A stretch of 10,799 nt of DNA from an uncultured Ruminococcus sp. (GTDB lineage Bacteria > Bacillota > Clostridia > Oscillospirales > Ruminococcaceae): positions 1 through 10,799 of the forward strand of contig CALGTT010000196.1 in NCBI GenBank assembly GCA_937901485.1, read 5' to 3'. Numbering within the stretch: position 1 is the first letter of the stretch; every line of letters starts with the position of its first letter. The notes under the pieces were generated by a model, which did no database searches, was not told the DNA's origin, and saw only the letters and a list, made by a program, of their open reading frames with translations. This document shows, piece by piece, positions 1 to 6,031 of this stretch. The position numbers and the translations under genes are program-made.

Positions 1-2
1 AC

Positions 3-320
3 TCCACCAACCCGACCAGATTCCAGCATCCGGTAGCAGGTACCTACAAGAAGGAGCGCACAGATGCCGGCAAGAAGTACTTCTCTGTAGCATCCGGCGG
101 CGGTACCGGCAGAACTCTGCATCCTGACAACATGGCTGCAGGTCCGGCTTCCTATGGTATGACCGATACTCTGGGCAGAATGCACTCTGACGCACAGTTC
201 GCAGGTTCTTCCTCCGTTCCGGCTCACGTTGAGATGATGGGTCTGATCGGTGCAGGCAACAACCCCATGGTTGGTATGACTGTAGCATGTGCTGTTGCAA
301 TCGAAGAGGCTATGAAGTAA
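3..320 (+). CDS. GGGtGRT-family protein, C-terminal part (5' end outside window)
   Basis: The reading frame is open from the first complete codon to the TAA at 318-320, giving about 105 C-terminal residues. The motif GGGTGRT is encoded at 96-116 and is followed by LHPDNMAAGP and a Gly/Ala/Met-rich tail ending VAIEEAMK. The motif names a Pfam family, the GGGtGRT protein, found mainly in Firmicutes and of unknown biochemical function. Codon use is strongly biased (GGT/GGC, CTG, GTT), as in well-expressed housekeeping genes, and differs from the AT-rich DNA that follows. A strong terminator lies 30 bases after the stop, so this is the last gene of its transcript. I am confident of the family; no function is claimed. 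Confidence 0.85.
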   Translation, partial: STNPTRFQHPVAGTYKKERTDAGKKYFSVASGGGTGRTLHPDNMAAGPASYGMTDTLGRMHSDAQFAGSSSVPAHVEMMGLIGAGNNPMVGMTVACAVAIEEAMK

Positions 321-349
321 TTCGGATTTCCGATATTGCGTGAAAAATG

Positions 350-383
350 AGAACCTCCGGCTTTGGGGCTGGAGGTTCTTTTT
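350..383 (+). terminator. Rho-independent terminator after the GGGtGRT gene, possibly bidirectional
   Basis: The arms AGAACCTCC (350-358) and GGAGGTTCT (371-379) form a perfect 9-bp stem with a 12-base loop, followed by a T run to 383. On the minus strand the hairpin is followed, after a few bases, by TTTTT (about 343-347). It could therefore also stop transcription arriving from the convergent small minus-strand gene at 464-746. Confidence 0.85.
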
Positions 384-463
384 GTGTCTGGATGCTCTTT
401 GCGTGCGTGAAATCTCACATCCATCTCACAAAATAACGCTGTGTGTGATTTGATTTTCAAGAA

Positions 464-746
464 TTATCGCAGCAAAATTTCACAAGTCTTTACGGATTTA
501 CCATCTCTGATACAGTGGATTTCTACACCCGCGCACAAATCCTCCCCAATGGTTTCTGCATGTATCGAGTACACCATCTTATCAGTATATGCCCCCTATC
601 ATTCTTCAAACATATTGTGTATGGGGGCGGATAACTAATTTCGTTGTAGGTCTCTTGTATCTCTATTGTTCCATTGCTATAACTCAGGATTCTTTCTTTT
701 GAAGAAATGAACATTGCTTGAAGTTCTGAGGTAGATATTTTTTCAT
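464..746 (-). pseudogene. Small minus-strand gene broken by two homopolymer frameshifts (about 94 aa if repaired)
   Basis: On the minus strand AGGAGG (751-756) lies 4 bases before ATG (744-746), but that frame stops after 20 codons. Adding one A to the A6 run (738-743) and one G to the G5 run (592-596) gives one continuous frame. It starts MKKISTSELQAMF, continues SYSNGTIEIQETYNEISYPP, passes through KMVYSIHAETIGED and GVEIHCIRDGKSVKTCEIL, and ends at TAA (464-466). The pieces alternate charged and hydrophobic residues in a beta-rich pattern and look like protein rather than chance. The product has no membrane segment or signal peptide. I do not recognise it. The layout is loosely like small clostridial DUF6514 proteins, but this is a weak impression. 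The gene may be a true pseudogene, or intact with two indel errors in the assembly. Confidence 0.45.
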
Positions 747-784
747 ACTTCCTCCTCACAAAAACTAACACTTCCAGAAAATTG

Positions 785-1044
785 CGTTTCTACTATTGAT
801 AACCCAATTAAACCTTTCCGATTTTAACAGAGATGGATAGAATATTTCACTATTTTACGATGGTTCAATTCCATAGCCACATTGATTTTGGCAAGGTATA
901 ATTGGGGGAGCAATAGCACATTTATTGACGCTTGTAAATTGACAGAATCACAGTTTTTTACAGTGGAATTTTGTTTTCAACTTTGTGGAAGTTTGGGGAG
1001 GACTGAATAGTTACCAAAAATGAAAAAACTGATGTTGAAGGTAC
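785..1044. other. AT-rich intergenic stretch without a supportable gene
   Basis: No reading frame here has both a ribosome binding site and protein-like composition. Isolated promoter-like words occur (TATAAT at 897-902, TTGACA at 939-944), but no pair has acceptable spacing. Purine-rich GGGGAGGA near 995-1002 looks like a Shine-Dalgarno sequence, but the first ATG downstream (1020) is too far away and leads into sequence antisense to the next gene. The stretch may hold the promoter of the broken minus-strand gene; a weak candidate is TTGAAC with TATTCT about 18 bases apart, near 840-868. Confidence 0.5.
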
Positions 1045-1089
1045 ATCATAAACGACAACCGCCGCCCCACAAAGAATGGAGCGGCGGTT
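1045..1089 (-). terminator. Terminator hairpin at the end of the SEDS-PBP operon
   Basis: AACCGCCGC (1057-1065) and GCGGCGGTT (1081-1089) form a perfect 9-bp GC-rich stem with a 15-base loop. The hairpin starts 5 bases after the stop codon of the 67-aa protein gene on the minus strand. The minus-strand sequence after it (GTCGTTTATG) is only moderately T-rich. On the plus strand it is followed by CCCTTTTACTTT, so some activity in both directions is possible. Confidence 0.65.
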
Positions 1090-1094
1090 CCCTT

Positions 1095-1298
1095 TTACTT
1101 TACAATCCCCAGCGGAGCCTCGGATACCTCCTCGGTTCCCGCCGGTACAAGATGGTAACGATAGTCACCGGCATCATATTTGTCATTCTTTGCACTGCTC
1201 CCATGGGAAGTGAGCAGTCCGGAAACCAGTCCGATGCCGCAGATCACCATAATAATAGCACTGGCGATGATAATGACAATTTTCTGTTTCTTATTCAT
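1095..1298 (-). CDS. Small single-span membrane protein, 67 aa, last gene of the SEDS-PBP operon
   Basis: ATG at 1296-1298 is preceded by AAGGAGG (1307-1313) with 8 bases between, an excellent start. The gene lies only 13 bases after the PBP stop codon, and its ribosome binding site begins inside that stop (TAAGGAGG), so the two are very likely translationally coupled. The product starts MNKKQK, has one hydrophobic helix (about residues 7-28, IVIIIASAIIMVICGIGLVS) and a short polar tail, presumably outside the cell, ending EAPLGIVK. There is no lipobox. I do not recognise the family. Its place directly behind a SEDS-PBP pair suggests an accessory subunit, as FtsL/DivIC-like proteins are for FtsW-FtsI, but it lacks their coiled coil. 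Real gene: high confidence. Role: unknown. Confidence 0.8.
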   Translation of the reverse strand: MNKKQKIVIIIASAIIMVICGIGLVSGLLTSHGSSAKNDKYDAGDYRYHLVPAGTEEVSEAPLGIVK

Positions 1299-1311
1299 AT
1301 TAAAAACCTCC

Positions 1312-2751
1312 TTAGAAGATATCCGCTGCATGAAGTACCATGAGCAGCTGTTCGACCATGTATCTGTTTGTGTAGTCCGTCTCCGTTTTGTTGATGGCAA
1401 AGCACGCAGAAGCCAGGACGGTTTCCCGATCTTCCGACAATACGGAAACCATCATCACACGATCCTGTGTGCCGTCCGCATTCTGTGCAGTGCCGGATTT
1501 TGCAAGAACCCTGCGATCATACTTCTTGCTGACAGCTTCGCTCACATAGCTTTCAAAGGTGTCCGCCATTGCTTCGATCAGGATGTCATCCTCCGTTTTT
1601 ACTTTTATTCTGTACTCAGAACGTGCAGTGGAATTCGCCTCATAGAGCAGCGTACCGTCCGGCTGGATGACCTGAGCCACATAGAATGGCTGTGTGAATA
1701 TACCGCCTGTAATATGATTAAACAGATGGCACATCCGTACGGGGGAGCATTCAAAGTCCTGCCCGAAGAAGAACCAGGGAAGTCTGTCTTTTTGACAGGT
1801 GACCGCATCAAGCTTGTTGATCTCTGTGATGATCGGACGCTGGATGCCGGTCATCTCATTAAGATAGGTTTGTGCGTTCGTAAAACCAAGCCGTTCAGCG
1901 TGGAGAATGTGGAACACGTTGGAACTCCACTGCAATGCTTCGCTCAGGGTGCAGTGCCGCCAGAAGAGAGAAGGATCTTCTTCTGTTGAGCCTTCATAAC
2001 AGCTGGGAACATAGTGGTCGTGATTATGGATCACAGAGCCGTCATCCAGTCGGATGTAGGAAAAATCAACGAAATTCTTGCTTCCGATCCGATCGTCCTT
2101 TTCGTACTCGTCATTGTGAAGCAGGTACATTCTGTCCAGAATGGGCTTGACACTGCTGCCCACACTGTTGACGGAAGCACTGTAATCAATATACAGATCA
2201 TCGTAGTCATTTGGATGGAAAAACGCTTCAGGAGAATAGCTGTTATTGCCGGCGGCAACAAGCACCGCACCTTCACGGATCACGAGGGTAATGCTCGCTT
2301 CGCATTCTTCATCGAAAGCGGAGAGAATGTTGTTAGCCGTTTTCATGCCTTTGGAATGCAGAGTTGTAACAACAGAATTGCCCCGATGTGCGGTTTTATT
2401 GATCTCACTGGCATTGGAGAGCAGTGTCTGTCTGAGTGAGTAGATCAGACCGCCGCTGCCCTCACAGCCAATGATGGAGGAATACCCTTCTGCGGCACAG
2501 TATTTGGTTTTGCCATCATAGACGAATTCTTGTGCAATGACTGTATTGTCGATTGAATACACCACACCATACTGGTTGCCGGCGGCGTACTGTCCGTCAC
2601 CTCCGACGAGGCTTTCGAGCGGTGAAATGGCTGAAGTCTGCATCTCTTCCTCTGCGGCTTCGAGCAAGCCGGCTGACCGGTGCAGACAGATCCCGCATAC
2701 AATGCACAGGATCAGCAGGATCGCTGTTGTTTTCTGTTTCGCATGACGCAT
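1312..2751 (-). CDS. Class B penicillin-binding protein-like transpeptidase (PbpA/FtsI type)
   Basis: This 479-aa protein has one N-terminal membrane helix (about residues 9-24). It carries all three active-site motifs of DD-transpeptidases in the right order: SxxK as SSVK (199-202, nucleophile S199), SxN as SSN (276-278), and KSGT (418-421) in place of the usual KTGT. It would cross-link peptidoglycan stem peptides outside the membrane. The region before SSVK is only about 180 residues, shorter than in FtsI or PBP2 and closer to actinobacterial PbpA in total length. Sequence around the motifs is divergent (GSSVKP for the usual GSTFK, WSSNVF for SSNTAF). ATG at 2749-2751 is chosen because AAAGGAG lies 9-10 bases upstream. 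The start lies inside the end of the upstream SEDS gene (155-base overlap), which predicts coupled translation. Transpeptidase: high confidence. Subfamily and specific role (elongation, division or sporulation): unresolved. Confidence 0.9.
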   Translation of the reverse strand: MRHAKQKTTAILLILCIVCGICLHRSAGLLEAAEEEMQTSAISPLESLVGGDGQYAAGNQYGVVYSIDNTVIAQEFVYDGKTKYCAAEGYSSIIGCEGSGGLIYSLRQTLLSNASEINKTAHRGNSVVTTLHSKGMKTANNILSAFDEECEASITLVIREGAVLVAAGNNSYSPEAFFHPNDYDDLYIDYSASVNSVGSSVKPILDRMYLLHNDEYEKDDRIGSKNFVDFSYIRLDDGSVIHNHDHYVPSCYEGSTEEDPSLFWRHCTLSEALQWSSNVFHILHAERLGFTNAQTYLNEMTGIQRPIITEINKLDAVTCQKDRLPWFFFGQDFECSPVRMCHLFNHITGGIFTQPFYVAQVIQPDGTLLYEANSTARSEYRIKVKTEDDILIEAMADTFESYVSEAVSKKYDRRVLAKSGTAQNADGTQDRVMMVSVLSEDRETVLASACFAINKTETDYTNRYMVEQLLMVLHAADIF

Positions 2752-4126
2752 AATCGTTCACTCCTTTCAAATTTTCGACCAATCCGTTCACCCATTCTCT
2801 GGGGTAGAGAGCCATGCCCATGAGCACACCGGAAAAGACCGTTGTCAGCATGATGGATTTTCCAAGCAGGACACACTGCACACCCAGTACGGGGGAACAG
2901 CCGCAGACCATGAGCAGGTTGTAGCCGATGTTGACCATGAGCATGGAATGTGCCAGCTTGCTGATCGTGCCGCTGATATTCCGGCGTGAGGCGGATGTAA
3001 AGTGTGCGGCACCGCTGTAGGCGGTGATGAAGAACAATGCCGCCGTAATGAGAATAAAGAGGATACCGAAATAATGTCCGGCAGTGCCGAGGATGAAGTC
3101 CGTGCTCGCCTCGGAGACATAGACATCGTACTGGGGACTGCCCCAGAATCCGCCGGCTTTGAGATTCCGCAGCATTGCAGCGGTCTGTTCCACAGTTCCG
3201 CTGTTGAAAACACGGGTCTCGATCTTGTTCAGCAGGGAAGTCAGGAACGGGATGGTGGGCAGCTTTTCAGAAAAGGTATGGTAGATCAGGACCATGCAGA
3301 CACCGAGGATGGGAAGGATCAGGATGCCACGCTGGATCAGACGGTTGGGAAGCGGATGCAGGGTGAAGTAGAACAGGGCAAACGCCAGATAGAAGAAGAT
3401 GGGAAGTCCCGTTTCATGCCGGATTACCATCACACCGAGCATTGCACAGGTGGACAAAAAGTACAGAATTCTGCGGAATCTCTTTTCATCCGTGATCCAG
3501 AGAGCCGTTGTAAGGATGCACAGGAGAACGAGAATGACACCGAGCTGGATGTTCCCCACACTGGTCGTTCCGCCGGAGGAAAACAGCAGCACCACGCCTG
3601 CAAAAAGCATACTGACGAAGCACAATGCAAGGCAGAGCAGCGTCTGAGGTGAGATGCGGGGTCTTCTTCTCCAGCGATACCGGAGCCATTCCGGTTCGTT
3701 TTTCAGGTGTGTGCCGAACTGCTCGCTATTGTACCACCACTCCAGAAAGTACATTCCAGCCCATGTGACGGGAATCAGGAGCAGAGCACCGATGCTGATC
3801 CATGACACACGCTGTGCAAGACCTGCCACCAGTCCCTCGGGAGCACTGTCGTGGAGCGATGTGTAATTGAGCAGCGGAATGATGGCGGCATTTGCGGTAC
3901 TGAGTACGGCACCGGCAGCGGCGAGGAGTGTGGCATAGGTCTGCCCCTTAGTGATCTTCCACACAGCAATCACCGCAGCGAGCCACGCAAGGAAGATGAA
4001 TGCAAAGGGTGCGAATACATTCTCCTGCGTGAGGTAGGATGAAGCGATGAGGATGCGAAGCACCAGAATGCCTGCAAAGCCCACAAGCCCCGTTCCGGCA
4101 GCCAGTACCCGATGTTTTCTTGTCAT
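2597..4126 (-). CDS. SEDS-family (RodA/FtsW/SpoVE-like) peptidoglycan glycosyltransferase, divergent
   Basis: This 509-aa polytopic membrane protein has about ten hydrophobic segments between residues 8 and 440. The SEDS signature is visible as LKAGGFWGSPQ (322-332) followed by EASTDFILGTAGHYFGILF (339-357). These match the GSGGLFG and HTDFIF..EEFG region of RodA/FtsW, and D343 corresponds to the catalytic aspartate. RHETGLPIFF (236-245) sits where RodA/FtsW have QPD(L/F)GT. The C-terminal SEDS block is recognisable but poorly conserved (VNIGYNLLMVCGCSPVLGV). SEDS proteins polymerise lipid II glycan strands with a class B PBP partner, here the next gene. ATG at 4124-4126 is preferred over the ATG at 4139-4141 because GGAGG lies 8 bases before it and overlaps the upstream ATG. 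The last 55 residues are basic, lack membrane segments and are encoded in DNA shared with the PBP start; they may be read-through beyond an ancestral stop. Confidence 0.85.
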   Translation of the reverse strand: MTRKHRVLAAGTGLVGFAGILVLRILIASSYLTQENVFAPFAFIFLAWLAAVIAVWKITKGQTYATLLAAAGAVLSTANAAIIPLLNYTSLHDSAPEGLVAGLAQRVSWISIGALLLIPVTWAGMYFLEWWYNSEQFGTHLKNEPEWLRYRWRRRPRISPQTLLCLALCFVSMLFAGVVLLFSSGGTTSVGNIQLGVILVLLCILTTALWITDEKRFRRILYFLSTCAMLGVMVIRHETGLPIFFYLAFALFYFTLHPLPNRLIQRGILILPILGVCMVLIYHTFSEKLPTIPFLTSLLNKIETRVFNSGTVEQTAAMLRNLKAGGFWGSPQYDVYVSEASTDFILGTAGHYFGILFILITAALFFITAYSGAAHFTSASRRNISGTISKLAHSMLMVNIGYNLLMVCGCSPVLGVQCVLLGKSIMLTTVFSGVLMGMALYPREWVNGLVENLKGVNDYASCETENNSDPADPVHCMRDLSAPVSRLARSRRGRDADFSHFTARKPRRR

Positions 4127-4179
4127 GATGAACACCTCCATTTGATTCTGTATTCATTCTATCATATCTGATTTTCTCG

Positions 4180-4215
4180 TCGGGGAAAGTGTTGCAAAAA
4201 TAATACTTTCCCCGA
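4180..4215 (-). other. Perfect 11-bp hairpin between the first two genes of the minus-strand operon
   Basis: TCGGGGAAAGT (4180-4190) and ACTTTCCCCGA (4205-4215) form an uninterrupted 11-bp stem with a 14-base loop. In the minus-strand transcript it begins 10 bases after the stop of the 61-aa gene and ends about 50 bases before the SEDS start. The sequence after it (CGAGAAAATCAG) has no U run. An attenuating, processing or mRNA-stabilising hairpin is therefore more likely than a simple terminator. Confidence 0.6.
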
Positions 4216-4225
4216 ATTTTAGGCG

Positions 4226-4411
4226 TTATCCGTTCAACAGACCGCCCACCCATTCAGCCGCACGCAGCAGCAGAGAAAGCAACCATGTGATCTTGTCCAC
4301 CGAGAACGAGAGAAAATGCATGAGCGTCGGAAAAATGCCGCCGTTTGCGATCCAGCACCAGACGAACAGCACCATACCGACCAGAAAGATATTGATGAGC
4401 ACCTTTTTCAT
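4226..4411 (-). CDS. Small membrane protein, 61 aa, first gene of the SEDS-PBP operon
   Basis: ATG at 4409-4411 follows a near-perfect AAGGAGGT (4419-4426) with 7 bases between. The product begins MKKVLINIFLVGMVLFVWCW, one clear membrane helix (about residues 3-21). A second, amphipathic to hydrophobic helix follows (about 34-58, FSVDKITWLLSLLLRAAEWVGGLL), which could lie in or along the membrane. I know no family for it. It lies about 100 bases before the SEDS gene in the same direction and directly behind the predicted promoter, so it is probably transcribed with SEDS and PBP and may belong to the same membrane complex. The strong ribosome binding site and protein-like composition make it a real gene; its role is unknown. 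Confidence 0.75.
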   Translation of the reverse strand: MKKVLINIFLVGMVLFVWCWIANGGIFPTLMHFLSFSVDKITWLLSLLLRAAEWVGGLLNG

Positions 4412-4441
4412 AGGGGATACCTCCTTGGATTTGATAATTAT

Positions 4442-4472
4442 ATTATACAGCATCTGTGTTTCGGGTTGTCGG
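4442..4472 (-). promoter_or_regulatory. Predicted sigma-A-type promoter of the minus-strand SEDS-PBP operon
   Basis: On the minus strand TATAAT (4447 down to 4442) matches the -10 consensus exactly and lies about 30 bases before the start of the 61-aa gene. The best -35 candidate is CCGACA (4472 to 4467), which matches TTGACA in the last four bases with a 19-base spacer, so the -35 is weak. An activator or another sigma factor is possible. Confidence 0.45.
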
Positions 4473-4556
4473 GATGTGTTTAAAAAACAGTTGCTATCGT
4501 TTTAAAACTGAGAAGCGTGAACTCATGAACATTGTCCAAATTTTTTTAATGAATCC

Positions 4557-4585
4557 TTGCCAAGTGGAAAATTCTATGCTATAAT
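4557..4585 (+). promoter_or_regulatory. Strong sigma-A promoter of the kinase/NPCBM cassette
   Basis: TTGCCA (4557-4562, 5 of 6 to TTGACA) and TATAAT (4580-4585, exact) are separated by 17 bases, and TGC just before TATAAT makes an extended -10. The kinase start codon is about 41 bases downstream, leaving a short leader. It is divergent from the SEDS-PBP operon promoter about 85 bases away, so one regulator could control both. Confidence 0.85.
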
Positions 4586-4626
4586 GTAGATAATACCATA
4601 ATAATGTCGCCGAAGGAGTGAATGCT

Positions 4627-6009
4627 ATGCCGAAAGTTGTGCAATTTGTCAATACTGTGGACGTTTCTGCGTTCGAATCCGCTTGCGAAGAAACGAAAAA
4701 GAAAGTACAAAGTGTAAATGTGTTGCGTTTGAAAACCGAATACCCCACTGTTGCGATTCAGTGGAATGGCAGAATGGAGGTTGTCAAGACGCATCAGCCG
4801 AAAACCGATGCGGAGTGGCTCAGTGCGTGTACTGAAGCGAACATCATGCTGCATCTCAAAGAAAAAAGTGCAGAGATGTGTTCGGTTAAGCTGTACAAGT
4901 ATGAGCTGATCGGTCATGATGGAAAGCCTCTTTCTAATTTTGAGGCAAAAGAACTGCTCAATGCAGTTAATCCCTTGCTTATTGCTGAGACCGCACTGAA
5001 AGGACGCAAAGGAGCAGAAACAATGATCAGAGAGGGACTTGAACGGATTCAGGACGAAGTGGAGAAAATCGTGCTTGTCATGGAGTATGGAGTGCCTCTC
5101 AGCACTTTTATGCAAAATCAGGACACGATCAGCGAACCGGAGCAGAAAGTCAAGATGCTGTTCCAGTCGCTGGAGCATCTGCACCGTATCGGGATCATAC
5201 ACGAAGATGTGAAGCCTTCAAATCTCGTTCTGGTCAAGAGGGCGGATGCGGTCGTTCCCGTATTCATCGATTATAATGTATCGGCGTTTCAGGAGGTGTT
5301 TCTCATTCCGTATGCACCGTGCAAGGGATATACGGACTACTATAAGTCTCCGGAGCAGGCGGATGACACGATCTATGAAAGAGCACCAATCGGCGAAAAC
5401 GGGAAACTGGAGCTCACAAAGAAAACAGATGTGTATTCTATGGCAGTGATCGCCTTTGAACTGATGGGCACAGCTCTGCCGAAGGACAGAAGCCAGAGGG
5501 AACAGTTTGCCCGTGCATATGCAGAAACAAGTCAGGTGTATGCAGTGCTGGCAGAGGCTCTGAACACATATCCCGATAACAGACCCACTGCACAGAGGGT
5601 AGCAGAGAAACTGGCGGGAAATAGTACAAAGTCTCCTAAAGCAGTGGCTGAGCCTGCAAAAGTGGAATCTGACTCTATCTGGGAAAAAATAAGAAAGATT
5701 GTAGAGGTGTTTTCTGTGAAAATTAAAGTCAAGGGTAATGGGAACAGGGTAACATATAATTCGGCACTTGTTTTTTTCATGATGCTTGCAGCAATCGTGC
5801 TGATTGTAGCGATTCTGTACTCTCCCCACATCATTGCCTCCCTGCAGGGGGGCAGTGCATCAGGGACAGTTTCGCAGGTGGAACAGGTTGCTGTTACAGA
5901 AGAGGTGAATGGAGAAGGAGCTAATGTGGATGAGAACAAAGGAATTGTGATTGGTGGAGATGTTGGGGATGACAACACAATTGCAATTTACGGAAGCAAT
6001 GATGAATAA
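4627..6009 (+). CDS. Transmembrane Ser/Thr protein kinase-like protein with GNxN juxtamembrane motif
   Basis: A 460-aa protein with a cytoplasmic kinase-like domain (about residues 40-330), one membrane helix (about 380-399) and a short extracellular tail. Visible kinase features: candidate ATP-binding Lys54 (EVVK), helix-C Glu70, hinge LVMEYG (150-155), catalytic loop HEDVKPSN (192-199, with D194, K196, N199), metal-binding D215 in DYN for DFG, SPE (241-243) for APE, and DVYS (268-271). There is no obvious glycine-rich loop, HRD is HED and the DFG glycine is Asn. It could be a non-RD kinase or a weak or pseudo-kinase. About 45 extra residues (95-145) sit before the hinge. ATG at 4627 is chosen because AAGGAG (4613-4618) lies 8 bases before it; the in-frame GTG at 4618 overlaps that site. 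KGNGNRVTYNS (369-379) precedes the membrane helix and GIVIGGDVGDDNTI (439-452) lies near the C terminus; both recur in neighbours. No PASTA repeats are present. Confidence 0.88.
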   Translation: MPKVVQFVNTVDVSAFESACEETKKKVQSVNVLRLKTEYPTVAIQWNGRMEVVKTHQPKTDAEWLSACTEANIMLHLKEKSAEMCSVKLYKYELIGHDGKPLSNFEAKELLNAVNPLLIAETALKGRKGAETMIREGLERIQDEVEKIVLVMEYGVPLSTFMQNQDTISEPEQKVKMLFQSLEHLHRIGIIHEDVKPSNLVLVKRADAVVPVFIDYNVSAFQEVFLIPYAPCKGYTDYYKSPEQADDTIYERAPIGENGKLELTKKTDVYSMAVIAFELMGTALPKDRSQREQFARAYAETSQVYAVLAEALNTYPDNRPTAQRVAEKLAGNSTKSPKAVAEPAKVESDSIWEKIRKIVEVFSVKIKVKGNGNRVTYNSALVFFMMLAAIVLIVAILYSPHIIASLQGGSASGTVSQVEQVAVTEEVNGEGANVDENKGIVIGGDVGDDNTIAIYGSNDE

Positions 6010-6031
6010 AGGTGTATTATGGAGGTATCTT

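Noticed and set aside
1180..1989. A 269-codon open frame on the plus strand
   Set aside because: It lies antisense to the PBP gene, which has all three transpeptidase motifs. The plus frame has no ribosome binding site and no recognisable protein pattern.
3002..3652. A 216-codon plus-strand open frame rich in Glu/Asp/Gln
   Set aside because: It is the antisense of the SEDS gene; the composition reflects reversed hydrophobic codons.
4488..4510. CAGTT/AACTG inverted repeat in the divergent promoter region as an operator
   Set aside because: The arms are only 5 bp around a 13-base centre, which is expected by chance in AT-rich DNA.
4579..5829. Two long minus-strand open frames (207 and 203 codons)
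   Set aside because: Both are antisense to the kinase gene, with Cys/His/Phe-rich compositions typical of shadow frames and no start signals.
5951..6031. An upstream start that would add 27 residues to the TPR/NPCBM protein and overlap the kinase gene
   Set aside because: No ribosome binding site precedes it, whereas GGAGG stands 6 bases before ATG 6032, followed by MKK and a hydrophobic signal segment.
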